DNA of 64,000 bases, taken from Pseudobutyrivibrio sp. MD2005. GTDB taxonomy: Bacteria > Bacillota > Clostridia > Lachnospirales > Lachnospiraceae. Below are positions 18,867 through 29,003 of the stretch, one piece after another. The stretch covers positions 1-64,000 of the forward strand of contig NZ_JHXE01000017.1 of assembly GCF_000621865.1 (NCBI RefSeq), written 5' to 3'. Each line of letters starts with the position of its first letter. Position 1 is the first letter of the stretch. The translations under genes were made by a program, and so were the position numbers. A model generated the notes under the pieces. The model did not search any database and was not told the origin of the DNA. It worked only from the letters and a program-made list of their open reading frames with translations.

Positions 18867-19334
18867 TTATTTTACTAAACCTAAAGCCTCACCATTAGCC
18901 CAATCTCTTATTGGTCTAGCATCTGGTGCAAACAGATTCTCAGGGATTTCATCTCTTGAGAAAAATCTATGCTCCAACACTTCTGAATCCTCATCAGAAA
19001 TAGTTCCATCATAGGAATCAGTAACAAAAATAACTGCAAGCGAGTAAACAACATCCTTATTTGGATAATGAATCTCACGATCCTTGCCTGAATAAATTCC
19101 AAATAGCTTGAGATCCTTTACAGTGATGCCAACCTCCTCCTGAAGCTCTCTAATTGCAGCCTCTTCATAAGTCTCAATTGGCTCAAGAGCTCCACCTGGA
19201 ATACACCACTGACCGTTATCACTTCTTTTTTGTAAAAGGACCTGATTCTTATCATTAACAACAAGAACTCCGCAGCCTACTGTCATGATCAAATCATGCC
19301 CCATAGTTTTTCTTAAATCACCTATGTAATTCAT
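18867..19334 (-). CDS. Nudix hydrolase
   Basis: 155 residues from MNYIGDLRKTMG, preceded by AAAGG; a longer reading from 19376 has no ribosome site. The Nudix box reads GALEPIETYEEA followed by IRELQEEVGI. The region before the box (VNDKNQVLLQKRSDNGQWCIPGG) is the standard Nudix fold entry. The preference for a nucleoside diphosphate derivative is an inference. First gene of the Nudix pair. Its box differs clearly from that of its neighbour, so this is not a recent duplicate. Confidence 0.85.
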   Translation of the reverse strand: MNYIGDLRKTMGHDLIMTVGCGVLVVNDKNQVLLQKRSDNGQWCIPGGALEPIETYEEAAIRELQEEVGITVKDLKLFGIYSGKDREIHYPNKDVVYSLAVIFVTDSYDGTISDEDSEVLEHRFFSRDEIPENLFAPDARPIRDWANGEALGLVK

Positions 19335-19454
19335 ATCTTCAGCCTTTCTCCATTCATTGAAACTATATTTTACCATAACACTTTATTATTTTAATAGCTA
19401 CAGCAAATACTTCTTAATTTTATTTTCCCCACCAGGCGTCTGCTTTAGCTTAAT

Positions 19455-21746
19455 TCACCGCACAAATTCATCTACCCCCTGTTCATTTATGCGTACGCGG
19501 CCGGAGTCCATGGTGTAATATATCCTTCCTGCCGCGTTTTCTAAGCGTTCTATAGCTTCAGGCGACGGGTGGCCATAGCGATTGACTTTGGCGCAGCTTA
19601 CTACTGCAATGTCTGGTGATAGCTTAGTCAAAAATGTATCATCCGAGCTAAATCGACTGCCATGATGGCTCACCTTCAGTAGATTTACATGATTAACAGA
19701 CTCTGCTATTATTTGCTCCTGATCAGCTCCTATGTCACCTCCAAAGAAGCCACTATAATCACATGTTCCATCGGCATCCCTATCGTATTTCATCAAAAGA
19801 GATAAAGATAAGGCATTTATATCATCAGATGTAAGCCCGGCCGTAGGAAATACGCATTCAAAGGTGAGATGTTTCGTTCCACAAACATCCCCTTGGCTCA
19901 TGTATATAATATTTGTGCCATTCGAGTTTGCTAGGGATAACAATTCAGAAAGCGTCTCACCCTGTGGCATTTCTGAAGATAAAACAATATTATCTATTCT
20001 GTAGCCAGATTCCAAAAGCTCCAAAACTCCAGACACATGATCTAAGTCCATATGCGATAGGAACCAATAATCGATGTGGGATGCCCCTTTATATTTCAAA
20101 AAGGGAAGCATGGTATACTTGCCTATCAAATCCGAACTGGTGCTTCCACCATCAATGAAGTACCTAATGCCATCTTCACTGGAAATGTAAATTCCATCGC
20201 CTTGTCCAACATCTAGAATATCGATTTCGAATTTTGGCTTGGATGGTGTAAGAAACAGTGCCACCATCATAAATAGCAGAATAATCTGTACAACTAATGC
20301 CTTTACAAGTCCCGCAAGTTCTTTTCTTGGATTCATGTCAATTTCTCTTCTGAATCTATGTTGAACTATACAAAAAGCTATGATGTAATAAACCACCGTA
20401 AATACGAAGTGCTTTCGTCCGGCAATAATAGTTGAAAATGGCAGTTTGGAAAAATAAAACGCGCATGCTTCTATAAAATAAATTAAGATATGACAAGGCC
20501 CTAAGATTATTTTTGCCAATGGAAGCATGTATAATCCTACTATTCCGCCAGTCAAACCAAAACCTAAAAGAATTGGCATAAAAGGTAGGATTAGAAGATT
20601 CAGCAGGATTGAATACAATGGTGTTTCATAGTACATATATATAACAATTGGCAACATGGCCACAGTAATTCCGAATGAAAATATAAGGCTAGCTGTAATC
20701 CATTCTTTAATCCTTATCCTTAATGGAAGCTTTTCATCGACGAATACGCCATTATCGGATTTACGAAGTCGCTTTTTCTTATTACATATTTCAAGATATT
20801 TTTTGCTTATAGGTTGAGCTACAAAAATGATTCCAAGGATTGCACTAAAGGAAAAGATAAAGCTACCGTTTTTTATATATAAGGGATTTTCTAAAAGTAG
20901 CATCACTGCCATCACAGCAAGAGCCGTTATGCTATCATAGCTTTCGCCGGTAATGTCTGCCAGCAGATATATTAAAAACATACCAATTGCCCTGACAGCA
21001 GAAATGCTTCCTCCAGTAAGAGCACCATACATAACTGCTACCGCTGCCGACATGCCCCCCGCAATAAGAAAGCTTAACCCACGCTTTCTAAAGATTCTAT
21101 AAAGACTCATGCAAACAACCGACACGTGTAGCCCTGATACTGCAAGCACATGTGCAACTCCAACAAGTTGGAACAAGCTCTTTAAATCCGGGTCCAATTC
21201 ACTTTTGTTGCCAATTGTGACGCTTGCCAAAAAGCCCGCCTCCTCTCCTGGAAGACAGAGTCTGTAGACCTCCATTATTCTCTCGCTGAGAGTAAATAAG
21301 CTATCTTTAGAAAATAAAGAATTGCAGCTTGCGCTAATGACAGAAGGCTCCTTTAATTCAAAATAATAGCCTAATGAACTATAGTAGCTTTTCATATCAA
21401 AGCCACCTTCATTTCTGGCACTGGTAAATAGTGACACAGTCCCTTCTATATTAACTTTGCTTTTGTTTGGAATCTTGTATGAATCAGATTTGAAAATAAA
21501 AGAATTTTGATTGAGCGTACCATTTTCACAGCTAATGGTAGCATCTTTGACGTAATAAACTGTTTTATCGTTTTTGATTTCTTTGCCGGCAATCCACCCA
21601 GTAGCATTAACATGCACGCCATCAGATAGATTATCATATACCAAATCAAGTTTTGTATATGCCCCCAGAAAATCCCAGGGGCCATATACACTTAATGCAA
21701 TTATTAAAATGAATAGCAAAGAAATACTTGCAAGTCTTCGACCCAC
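19455..21746 (-). CDS. comEC: DNA-uptake channel protein ComEC/Rec2
   Basis: 763 residues, GTG start with GGAGG upstream inside the end of the GerMN gene. The order is as in complete ComEC: an N-terminal OB-like domain between membrane helices (about 30-140), the Competence membrane domain (about 170-480, many helices), then a metallo-beta-lactamase-like domain (about 510-763). The last carries DVGQGDG, HMDLDHVSG and VSHHGSRFSSD. ComEC carries single-stranded DNA across the membrane. It is the last gene of an operon headed by comEA; four bases separate it from the GerMN gene. Confidence 0.93.
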   Translation of the reverse strand: MGRRLASISLLFILIIALSVYGPWDFLGAYTKLDLVYDNLSDGVHVNATGWIAGKEIKNDKTVYYVKDATISCENGTLNQNSFIFKSDSYKIPNKSKVNIEGTVSLFTSARNEGGFDMKSYYSSLGYYFELKEPSVISASCNSLFSKDSLFTLSERIMEVYRLCLPGEEAGFLASVTIGNKSELDPDLKSLFQLVGVAHVLAVSGLHVSVVCMSLYRIFRKRGLSFLIAGGMSAAVAVMYGALTGGSISAVRAIGMFLIYLLADITGESYDSITALAVMAVMLLLENPLYIKNGSFIFSFSAILGIIFVAQPISKKYLEICNKKKRLRKSDNGVFVDEKLPLRIRIKEWITASLIFSFGITVAMLPIVIYMYYETPLYSILLNLLILPFMPILLGFGLTGGIVGLYMLPLAKIILGPCHILIYFIEACAFYFSKLPFSTIIAGRKHFVFTVVYYIIAFCIVQHRFRREIDMNPRKELAGLVKALVVQIILLFMMVALFLTPSKPKFEIDILDVGQGDGIYISSEDGIRYFIDGGSTSSDLIGKYTMLPFLKYKGASHIDYWFLSHMDLDHVSGVLELLESGYRIDNIVLSSEMPQGETLSELLSLANSNGTNIIYMSQGDVCGTKHLTFECVFPTAGLTSDDINALSLSLLMKYDRDADGTCDYSGFFGGDIGADQEQIIAESVNHVNLLKVSHHGSRFSSDDTFLTKLSPDIAVVSCAKVNRYGHPSPEAIERLENAAGRIYYTMDSGRVRINEQGVDEFVR

Positions 21747-21749
21747 AAA

Positions 21750-22745
21750 TTATTCCTCCATATCTATGTATTCCTCGTCGCTAAACTCCTGCTCTTCAGG
21801 AAACATTGGCTCCTCCTCATCAGAAAGAGTACTGATAATATCCTCATTTCTAGAAATTGCAGATGACAAATCCACATCCACATTAGATATATGAGGTGTA
21901 TTTCCATTAACCAAAATCTGTACAGATTTTACATTATCAAGCTCTGTAAGAGAGTTGACGATCGAGTATATAGTTACATTTTCAGTAACACCTGTAAGGG
22001 ATGTCTCGATTGCAGCATCAAAATTGACAATGCACACACCATCCTCAGAAACTGTAATTGAATTTAACTTTGTTCCACTAGGCAACGCTGATAAAAGAGT
22101 ATCGTTATCCGGCCCTTTTAAAAGCTGTTCGATAACAATTCTATCCAGTGTAACGTTTCGGCTGTAGTAAACCTCTCTTGTCTCAGCTACGGTAGACATA
22201 CCATCAGCACTAGCAAAATATAGTGTTAGCTCTGTCGATAAAAGCGCATCTGTTTCCTGACCAAAATCCTCGATAAAGGTGTCGGCGGTCATTGGCCCAA
22301 CGCTTTCACCATTAGCATCAGTCAAAGGTGCGTTGTTAACATAGATTGACACCGAATCCACGCCATCAATCTGCACTAACGTCTTTACGATAGCAGCTCT
22401 CACAAGAATTTCTGTATAAACATCAAGTGCTTCGTAATCTCCAACCAGATAGATGCCTAAGCTTCCATCATTAAGCTCCCAGTTTTTAACCTTAACTCCA
22501 GATGGAATTGTATTTACAACCTTGATGTCATCAACGTCTTCAGTAAGCTCATTCAAGGCCTCAGATATCATTCCATCTGTGTCACTGCTCTTGAAATCAT
22601 AGCCAACTGGCGCAATACCATTTTTATCAGTCCTAATGTAATAGACCGCATAATCAGGCTTTTCTTTATCTCCTTTACATCCCACAAGGCCAAGAGCTAA
22701 AACAAGGCTCAGAAGTAAAGAAATCGCAATCTTACTCTTTTTCAT
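21750..22745 (-). CDS. Lipoprotein with two GerMN domains
   Basis: 331 residues. A lipoprotein signal ends in LGLVGC at C23. Two GerMN-type repeats follow (about 55-155 and 185-290), each with a YSIVN/VRAAIV-type helix and a V..V.I.VNG strand. The acidic tail is EEEPMFPEEQEFSDEEYIDMEE-like. GerMN domains occur in spore-germination and envelope lipoproteins such as LpqB, where the lipoprotein partners a sensor kinase. Here it overlaps the histidine kinase stop by one base, which supports a role as an extracytoplasmic partner of that kinase. The exact function is unknown. Confidence 0.85.
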   Translation of the reverse strand: MKKSKIAISLLLSLVLALGLVGCKGDKEKPDYAVYYIRTDKNGIAPVGYDFKSSDTDGMISEALNELTEDVDDIKVVNTIPSGVKVKNWELNDGSLGIYLVGDYEALDVYTEILVRAAIVKTLVQIDGVDSVSIYVNNAPLTDANGESVGPMTADTFIEDFGQETDALLSTELTLYFASADGMSTVAETREVYYSRNVTLDRIVIEQLLKGPDNDTLLSALPSGTKLNSITVSEDGVCIVNFDAAIETSLTGVTENVTIYSIVNSLTELDNVKSVQILVNGNTPHISNVDVDLSSAISRNEDIISTLSDEEEPMFPEEQEFSDEEYIDMEE

Positions 22746-24187
22746 TATGCCTCGTCCTCCTTTTCGATGTAATTAAGTGGAATACGAAGATCAAAAGTAG
22801 AGCCCTCTCCAAGTTTAGAGCGAACCTTAATCTCACCATTGTGCATAGCAATAGCACTCTTTGTAATAGCAAGTCCCAGGCCTGTTCCACCAATCTCTCT
22901 AGAATGAGATTTGTCAGCTCTGTAGAATCTGTCAAAAATGAAGTCCACAGAATCCTCTGGAATTCCAAGGCCGTTGTCTTCCACCTTAATGTAAAAGAAT
23001 TGATGGTCTGAGTTTAAGGTGATGTGAACCCATCCACCCTCATTGTTGTACTTAATGGCGTTTTCCACAAGATTAGTAACCACAAGGGTAAACTTAACTT
23101 CATCAACCTCTGCAACTACTGGTCTGAATGATTCGAAAACAACCTCTATATCAGCTTTGTCCGCAATTGGCTTGAGTCTCTTAAGAATGTGTTCGATCAG
23201 CTCATTAATATTTACAGCTGTAATATTAAGCACTGCTCCGCTTTTATCCATACGAACAAGGCTAAGTAGATCGTTGATGATTTTTGTCTCTCTATCAATT
23301 TCATCACCGATATCCACCATGAATTCCTTGTACATTTCAATAGGTACATCATCAGAACCATTAAGTGAATCAGCCAATACCTTCATAGATGTAAGTGGTG
23401 TCTTCAACTCGTGCGACACGTTTGAAACGAATTCCTGTCTGGATTCATCAATAGAATGAAGCTTGCTGATTACCTCATTGAATTTCGAAGAAATGTCTTC
23501 TAATTCTTTATATGATTTTGTCTCAGGTAAAACTGTCTCCGATTCCCTGATGATTGCATCTAATGACTTAGACATTTTCTTCAAAGGACGAGTATATCTA
23601 ATGCTTGTAAGAACAGCGATAATGATTGTCAGGGACAGAATAATCACTACTCCAATCAGCATATAGGAGATAAACATATCCTTATTCTGATCCAGGTAAT
23701 CCATAGATTTATTGACTACGTACACACCTACAGTGTCTCCATCTGAATTTGTAAGTGGCACCGTAACGATAAGGTAGTTTGTAACCTTGTCGTAGTAATA
23801 AAGAGACTGCCCCTGCATTGAATATATTATATTTTCCCAAATGACAGTTTTGCCAATATCTGCAGAAAAGGAATCCTTTACAATTTTCAACGAAGAATTG
23901 ATTATAAGAATACGCCCATTATAGCTTTCTGCTACAGATTTAAGCTCGGTATCAAGCACTTCATTTTGACTATCGCCAGTCAAATATCCACTTGTAACGA
24001 TTTGATTATTGTAGGATACGGCCTGGGCCATAAGATTGGTTGCATCTGTATGAATCGATACAGAATCATAGGCATGCAAAGAAATAGGCACACATACCAA
24101 AAATGGTATGATGCCTACACAAATTATAATGATTGCAATTTTAGATCCTATGCCGTGAAAAAATAAGAATTTATTTTTATTTTTCAT
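22745..24187 (-). CDS. Membrane sensor histidine kinase, PhoR/WalK type
   Basis: 480 residues. There are two membrane helices (about 15-38 and 172-195) around an extracellular dCache/PAS-sized domain, then a HAMP linker (about 196-250). The HisKA domain has H259 in SNVSHELKTPLTS, and the HATPase domain has NLVENAIKYN, DNGLGIPED and GGTGLGLAI. It phosphorylates the response regulator encoded just upstream. The stimulus is unknown. Sitting between comEA and comEC with a GerMN lipoprotein, it probably senses an envelope signal linked to DNA uptake or to cell-wall state. Confidence 0.93.
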   Translation of the reverse strand: MKNKNKFLFFHGIGSKIAIIIICVGIIPFLVCVPISLHAYDSVSIHTDATNLMAQAVSYNNQIVTSGYLTGDSQNEVLDTELKSVAESYNGRILIINSSLKIVKDSFSADIGKTVIWENIIYSMQGQSLYYYDKVTNYLIVTVPLTNSDGDTVGVYVVNKSMDYLDQNKDMFISYMLIGVVIILSLTIIIAVLTSIRYTRPLKKMSKSLDAIIRESETVLPETKSYKELEDISSKFNEVISKLHSIDESRQEFVSNVSHELKTPLTSMKVLADSLNGSDDVPIEMYKEFMVDIGDEIDRETKIINDLLSLVRMDKSGAVLNITAVNINELIEHILKRLKPIADKADIEVVFESFRPVVAEVDEVKFTLVVTNLVENAIKYNNEGGWVHITLNSDHQFFYIKVEDNGLGIPEDSVDFIFDRFYRADKSHSREIGGTGLGLAITKSAIAMHNGEIKVRSKLGEGSTFDLRIPLNYIEKEDEA

Positions 24188-24198
24188 TTCAACTCACT

Positions 24199-24897
24199 TT
24201 ACATGTAATAGTATCCAACGCCCCATTTTGTACGAACGTACTTAGGCTCCTTTGGATTAGGCTCGATTTTTTCGCGCAGACGTCTTACGTGCACATCAAC
24301 TGTACGCTCGTCTCCTGGATAATCATCACCCCATATTGTCTTAAGCAATGCTTCTCTAGAGAATACCTTTTTAGGATTTGTAACAAGAAGCACAAGCATT
24401 TCGAATTCCTTGGATGTAAGATTGTATTCTGTTCCTAGAATTGTCAATCTTCGGTTGCTTCTATCAAGTACTAAATCACCATTTTCGATGATGTTTTCTT
24501 CATTTTTATGTTCGGTAGCAACAGGCTGTCCTAAAGATGCACGACGCATAATAGCCTTTATTCTAGCCTTTACCTCGAGAATATTGAATGGCTTAGTAAT
24601 ATAGTCGTCAGCTCCATATTCAAGTCCAAGAATCTTATCCATATCATCGCCCTTGGCAGTAAGCATAACGATAGGTACGGTAGAATACTCTCTGATGCTC
24701 TGGCACACTTCGAATCCATCAAGCTTTGGCAGCATAACATCAAGCAAAATCATGTCATAATGATTTGCAAGTGCAAGATCTAAAGCCTCCTGTCCATCGT
24801 AGGCGCAGTCTACCTCCATGCCATCCTGCTCAAGTGAAAAACGAATTCCCTTTACGATAAGTTTTTCATCGTCAACAACTAATACTTTCTTAGCCAT
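24199..24897 (-). CDS. OmpR/PhoB-family response regulator
   Basis: 232 residues. The receiver domain (1-120) has acidic residues D9 and D10, phosphoacceptor D53 in LLDVMLPKLDG and K103 in the ITKPFN region. The winged-helix DNA-binding domain (about 135-232) ends in RTKWGVGYYYM, typical of OmpR family members. AGGAG precedes the ATG. It is 11 bases from the histidine kinase gene and 21 from comEA. It probably controls this operon and other targets; no clear direct-repeat operator is visible upstream of comEA. Confidence 0.94.
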   Translation of the reverse strand: MAKKVLVVDDEKLIVKGIRFSLEQDGMEVDCAYDGQEALDLALANHYDMILLDVMLPKLDGFEVCQSIREYSTVPIVMLTAKGDDMDKILGLEYGADDYITKPFNILEVKARIKAIMRRASLGQPVATEHKNEENIIENGDLVLDRSNRRLTILGTEYNLTSKEFEMLVLLVTNPKKVFSREALLKTIWGDDYPGDERTVDVHVRRLREKIEPNPKEPKYVRTKWGVGYYYM

Positions 24898-24918
24898 AGT
24901 TCTCCTCTATCCTATTAT

Positions 24919-25488
24919 TTAAATCTTAATAAGTGAATTAATCTGATTGAAAATACCATCGCCTATGCCAGAAACATTTTTAATATCCTCTATTGAAGAA
25001 AAGCTGCCATTAGCTTCCCTGTGGGATACAATTTGCTGGGCCTTTGCCGCTCCAATACCAGGTAGCGTCTGCAGCTCAGCAGCGGTGGCTGTATTAATAT
25101 TGATAAGTCCATCATCAGCTTCCTCAAGCATTTGCTGATTAAGGATTTCTTCAGCTTCATCCACAGTATAAATGTAGATTTTCTGGCCATCCTCTAAAAC
25201 AGCTGCCTGATTGATATCGCTATCATCAGCAGATGAATCCAGACCTCCTGCAGCTTCTATTGCTGCATAGACCCTAGAACCTGTAGGAAGCTCATATACG
25301 CCAGGATTTGCTACTGCACCTGCCACCTGAACATAAATGTTTTCAGGTAAAAGCTCTGCAATAACTTCTTCCTCGGTCTTGGCTTCTTCGTCCTCTGCTA
25401 CAAGCTCTGTTGATTGAAAATACGATGCTTGGCGGCATCCTGTAAAAAGAAAAATGCTACAACAAGCAATACAAATTAATCTTTTCAT
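24919..25488 (-). CDS. comEA: ComEA-like DNA receptor, predicted lipoprotein
   Basis: 189 residues. The signal sequence ends TGC at C18, so it is probably a lipoprotein rather than the usual single-helix anchor. An SLBB domain (about 50-105, VQVAGAVANPGVYELPTG) is followed by the tandem helix-hairpin-helix region (about 127-189) with ININTATAAELQTLPGIG and FSSIEDIKNVSGIG. ComEA binds double-stranded DNA outside the membrane and hands it to ComEC. It is the first gene of the operon comEA-RR-HK-gerMN-comEC. Confidence 0.92.
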   Translation of the reverse strand: MKRLICIACCSIFLFTGCRQASYFQSTELVAEDEEAKTEEEVIAELLPENIYVQVAGAVANPGVYELPTGSRVYAAIEAAGGLDSSADDSDINQAAVLEDGQKIYIYTVDEAEEILNQQMLEEADDGLININTATAAELQTLPGIGAAKAQQIVSHREANGSFSSIEDIKNVSGIGDGIFNQINSLIKI

Positions 25489-25571
25489 GTAATCTCCTAT
25501 TCTATAACCCGTAGGAGATCCCAGTGTTGTCTTGCTTATTGTAGCGAATTTTTTTAGATATTACAAGAGTT

Positions 25572-26771
25572 TTACGAAAATGTGTCGAATACTCTCTCGA
25601 TTTTTTCTTTAAATAAGTCGATATCCTGCTCTGTTATTACAAGTGGTGGAAGCAAACGAAGTACATCCTTACCTGCTGAAAGCACTACTAAATGCTCATC
25701 TAAGAGTGCTTTTGTAACCACTTCCTTAACTGGAACAGTAAGTACAAGACCTTGCATTAAGCCTAAGCCTCTTTTTGCTGTAATAAAATCATATTTATTA
25801 ACAAGAACATCAAGCACCTGCTCGAAGTAAGGGGTAATCTTCTTAACATGCTCCAACAGCTTGTATTCATCAAATAAATCAAGTACCTGCGATACAGCTG
25901 CAGTGCACAGTGGATTGCCTCCGTATGTTGTGCCATGGTCACCTGGCTCTAATGAAGATACAGCTACCTTGTCAGTAACAGCGAACGCTCCAACTGGAAC
26001 TCCATTTCCAAGAGCCTTTGCTGTTGTGAGGATATCTGGCTTGATTCCATACTGCTCGAAAGCATACATAGTACCAGTTCTTCCCATTCCACACTGAACT
26101 TCATCTAAGATAAGAAGAATATCTTCCTCATCACAGAGCTGTCTTACCTTTGTTAAGAATTCCTTGTCCGCTGGATATAAACCGCCCTCTCCCTGAACGG
26201 TCTCTAAAATGATAGCGCAAGTCTTGTCTGAAAGATTTGCAAGAATGCTTCCAAAATCATTGAATGTGGCAAATTTAACACCACTCATCAAAGGATAAAA
26301 TGGCTCTCTGTAGTGTTCTGTTCCTGTGACAGAAAGTGAACCGACTGTTCTACCGTGGAATGAATTTTCCATGGCGATTACTTCATAATCACCTGCCCCC
26401 TTCTTTAAATATGCATATTTTTTAGCAGTCTTAAGGGCGCCTTCAATAGCTTCTGCACCTGAATTTGTAAAGAATACCTTGTCCATTGAAGATACTTTAC
26501 AAAGCTTTTCTGCAGCCTCAATCATTGGCTCATGATAAAAAAGATTTGATGTATGAGTGATTTTTTTAATTTGAGCAACAAGAGCTTCCTCATAGTCCTC
26601 GTTGCCATAGCCAAATGCCATTACGCCAATACCTGATGCGAAATCAAGATATTCTTCATCCTCATCATCGTAAAGAAATACTCCCTTTCCATGATCAAAT
26701 ACAACCGGAAAACGATTATATACATGTAAAAGATTTTCCTCTGCCTTGTCCATAATCTGATTCTTATTCAT
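25572..26771 (-). CDS. argD: Acetylornithine aminotransferase
   Basis: 399 residues, a class III PLP aminotransferase. Recognisable parts are [14 protein letters not shown] near the N terminus, the [14 protein letters not shown] segment, [14 protein letters not shown] and the PLP lysine in [14 protein letters not shown]. It transfers an amino group from glutamate to N-acetylglutamate semialdehyde in arginine synthesis. Its start overlaps the end of argB by 8 bases, so translation is probably coupled. It is the last gene of the argC-GNAT-argJ-argB-argD operon. Confidence 0.96.
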   Translation of the reverse strand: MNKNQIMDKAEENLLHVYNRFPVVFDHGKGVFLYDDEDEEYLDFASGIGVMAFGYGNEDYEEALVAQIKKITHTSNLFYHEPMIEAAEKLCKVSSMDKVFFTNSGAEAIEGALKTAKKYAYLKKGAGDYEVIAMENSFHGRTVGSLSVTGTEHYREPFYPLMSGVKFATFNDFGSILANLSDKTCAIILETVQGEGGLYPADKEFLTKVRQLCDEEDILLILDEVQCGMGRTGTMYAFEQYGIKPDILTTAKALGNGVPVGAFAVTDKVAVSSLEPGDHGTTYGGNPLCTAAVSQVLDLFDEYKLLEHVKKITPYFEQVLDVLVNKYDFITAKRGLGLMQGLVLTVPVKEVVTKALLDEHLVVLSAGKDVLRLLPPLVITEQDIDLFKEKIERVFDTFS

Positions 26772-27660
26772 TGAAATACCTCGTATCCTTATCTCCTATT
26801 ATTGCTGTACCAATACCTCTGTTAGTAAATATCTCAAGTAATAGACAGTGAGCAATTCGACCGTCAAGAATATGAACTCTTGATACCCCCTGCTCAATTG
26901 CTTCAATACAATTATTAAGCTTTGGCAACATACCTCCGCCGATATATCCGTCTCCTATCAAATCCTTTGCTTCCTCAACTGTAAGCTCAGAGATTAATGT
27001 GTCTGGATCATCCTTATCCTTGTATACACCCTCAATATCTGTAAGGAATGCAAGCTTTGCTGCCTTTACAGCCTTAGCAATGGCACACGCTGCATCATCA
27101 GCATTGATATTATATGTCTGGAAATTATCATCCATACCGATTGGACAAACAATTGGTAAGAAATCATTATCAAGTAAATCCATGATAATCTTTGGATTAA
27201 CCTCTGTAATCTCTCCAACAAAACCAATATCCTGGCCATCTGAAAGTTTCTTCTGAACCTTTAAAAGGCCACCATCTTTACCGGAAACACCAACTGCATC
27301 AACTCCAAGTGATTGAACGTTTTGAACCAGTGATTTATTAACCTTGTTTAAAACCATTTCAGCGATTTCCATTGTGGCTTCATCAGTTTTACGCAATCCG
27401 TTGATAAACTCTGGAACGATTCCATTTTTCTCAACCCACTTAGAAATTTCCTTACCACCACCATGAACAATGATTGGCTTAAAACCAACAAGCTTAAGCA
27501 ATGTAACATCCTGTATTACCTGCTTCTTGAGCTCCTCATCAATCATGGCGCTTCCACCATATTTAACAACAATTATCTTTTTGCTAAAACGCTGTATGTA
27601 AGGTAAAGCCTCAATCAAAACTTCCGCCTTATCCATTACCTTTTGCATGCTCTTATCCAT
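26764..27660 (-). CDS. argB: Acetylglutamate kinase
   Basis: 298 residues, amino-acid kinase fold. The motifs VVKYGGSAM (about 30) and [11 protein letters not shown] (about 75), with [10 protein letters not shown] and the TDIEGVY loop, are those of ArgB. It phosphorylates N-acetylglutamate. The longer N-terminal helix ([25 protein letters not shown]) is the type found in arginine-inhibited hexameric kinases, so feedback inhibition by arginine is likely. AGGAGG is upstream, and it starts 11 bases after argJ. Confidence 0.96.
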   Translation of the reverse strand: MDKSMQKVMDKAEVLIEALPYIQRFSKKIIVVKYGGSAMIDEELKKQVIQDVTLLKLVGFKPIIVHGGGKEISKWVEKNGIVPEFINGLRKTDEATMEIAEMVLNKVNKSLVQNVQSLGVDAVGVSGKDGGLLKVQKKLSDGQDIGFVGEITEVNPKIIMDLLDNDFLPIVCPIGMDDNFQTYNINADDAACAIAKAVKAAKLAFLTDIEGVYKDKDDPDTLISELTVEEAKDLIGDGYIGGGMLPKLNNCIEAIEQGVSRVHILDGRIAHCLLLEIFTNRGIGTAIIGDKDTRYFNE

Positions 27661-27671
27661 GACAGTCCTCC

Positions 27672-28895
27672 TTAACTTCTATAATCAGCATTAATCTTTA
27701 CGTAGTCATAAGTAAGGTCGCAGCCCCAAGCTGTTGCTTCAGCTTCGCCCTCGTGCATATCAACGAAAACTGTCACAGCGTCAGCCTTCATTATTTTCAA
27801 TGCCTCATCTTCATCAAATACAATCGGTGTACCCTTATCAAACACCTTTAATGTGCCATTTTCGCTCTTAAAGAAAAGCTCAACATCATTCTGATCGAAA
27901 TCCACACCTGAATATCCCATAGCACATAAGAATCTTCCAAAATTGGCATCGCATCCAAAGATAGCAGCCTTAGATAGATTAGAACCAACTATTGCTCTTG
28001 CAAGTACCTTAGCATCAGCTTTTGACTTCGCATTTACGATAGTCGCCTCAAAAAGCTTGCTAGCTCCCTCGCCGTCAGCTGCCATTCTCTTAGCAAGATT
28101 CACGCAAACATAAGAAAGAGCTTCCTTGAATGTATTATAATCATCTCCCTTTTGATTAATTACATCATTTCCTGCAAGGCCATTAGCCATGCAAAGAAGT
28201 GTATCATTTGTAGATGTATCACCATCAACAGTAATCATATTGAAGCTATCTGCAACAACTTCACTGACTGCCTCCTGAAGAAGATTCTTTTCAATTGCAA
28301 GATCCGTCCCCAAAAATGCAAGCATTGTGCACATATTAGGATGAATCATTCCAGAACCCTTACTCATACCTCCAAGAGTTACTGTTTTACCACCAATTTC
28401 AAACTCAACAGCAATCTCTTTATTAACTGTGTCTGTAGTCATAATGGCCTTTGAAGCTGCTGTGCCGGCCTCAATGCTATCCTTTAATTCCTTGGACATT
28501 ACCTTTACGCCAGACACAAGCTTATCCACTGGAAGCTGCATACCGATTACACCTGTAGATGCAACGGCAACAGTGTCAAAAGCAACGCCAAGAGCTTCTT
28601 CCACTCCCTTTGCTGTAGCTTCACAAGCGTCGAAGCCTTCCTTACCTGTACATGCATTTGCAATTCCTGAATTTATAACAACTGCCTGAAGTGGCTTATC
28701 GGATTTTACGATATTCATATCCCACTGCACACAAGCAGCTTTTACCACATTAGTTGTAAATGTGCCAGCGCTAACACAAGGCTTTGTAGAATAAACCATC
28801 GCCATATCTGTTCTGCCCTGATATTTTATTCCTGCAGCTGTACTGGCTGCCTGAAACCCCTTTGCTGCTGTAATTCCGCCCGTAATTGCTTTCAT
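27672..28895 (-). CDS. argJ: Glutamate/ornithine N-acetyltransferase ArgJ
   Basis: 407 residues, full length. The self-cleavage site is the MCTMLAF sequence (T190, in [18 protein letters not shown]), with Cys rather than the more usual Ala before the nucleophilic Thr. The precursor splits into alpha and beta chains. It transfers acetyl from N-acetylornithine to glutamate and in many bacteria also uses acetyl-CoA. Whether it is mono- or bifunctional cannot be decided here; a GNAT acetyltransferase gene precedes it. A 65-base hairpin separates it from that gene. Confidence 0.95.
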   Translation of the reverse strand: MKAITGGITAAKGFQAASTAAGIKYQGRTDMAMVYSTKPCVSAGTFTTNVVKAACVQWDMNIVKSDKPLQAVVINSGIANACTGKEGFDACEATAKGVEEALGVAFDTVAVASTGVIGMQLPVDKLVSGVKVMSKELKDSIEAGTAASKAIMTTDTVNKEIAVEFEIGGKTVTLGGMSKGSGMIHPNMCTMLAFLGTDLAIEKNLLQEAVSEVVADSFNMITVDGDTSTNDTLLCMANGLAGNDVINQKGDDYNTFKEALSYVCVNLAKRMAADGEGASKLFEATIVNAKSKADAKVLARAIVGSNLSKAAIFGCDANFGRFLCAMGYSGVDFDQNDVELFFKSENGTLKVFDKGTPIVFDEDEALKIMKADAVTVFVDMHEGEAEATAWGCDLTYDYVKINADYRS

Positions 28896-28927
28896 ACGTA
28901 AAACGCTCCTTTTATTATAATATTTAA

Positions 28928-28992
28928 TAACATTTTTCTAATTATTTTCGAGAGTATAGTGAAAACGATGAGAAAATAATTAGAAAATGTTA
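28928..28992. other. Long intercistronic hairpin in the arg operon
   Basis: TAACATTTTTCTAATTATTTTC (shown for position only: 28928-28949) is almost perfectly complementary to 28972-28992, giving about 21 pairs with one bulge around a 22-base loop. It is AT-rich and lies between the GNAT gene and argJ. It may be a processing or mRNA-stability element, or a weak attenuator; the minus-strand tail is only moderately T-rich. Confidence 0.7.
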
Positions 28993-29003
28993 TGGGACTA
29001 TTC

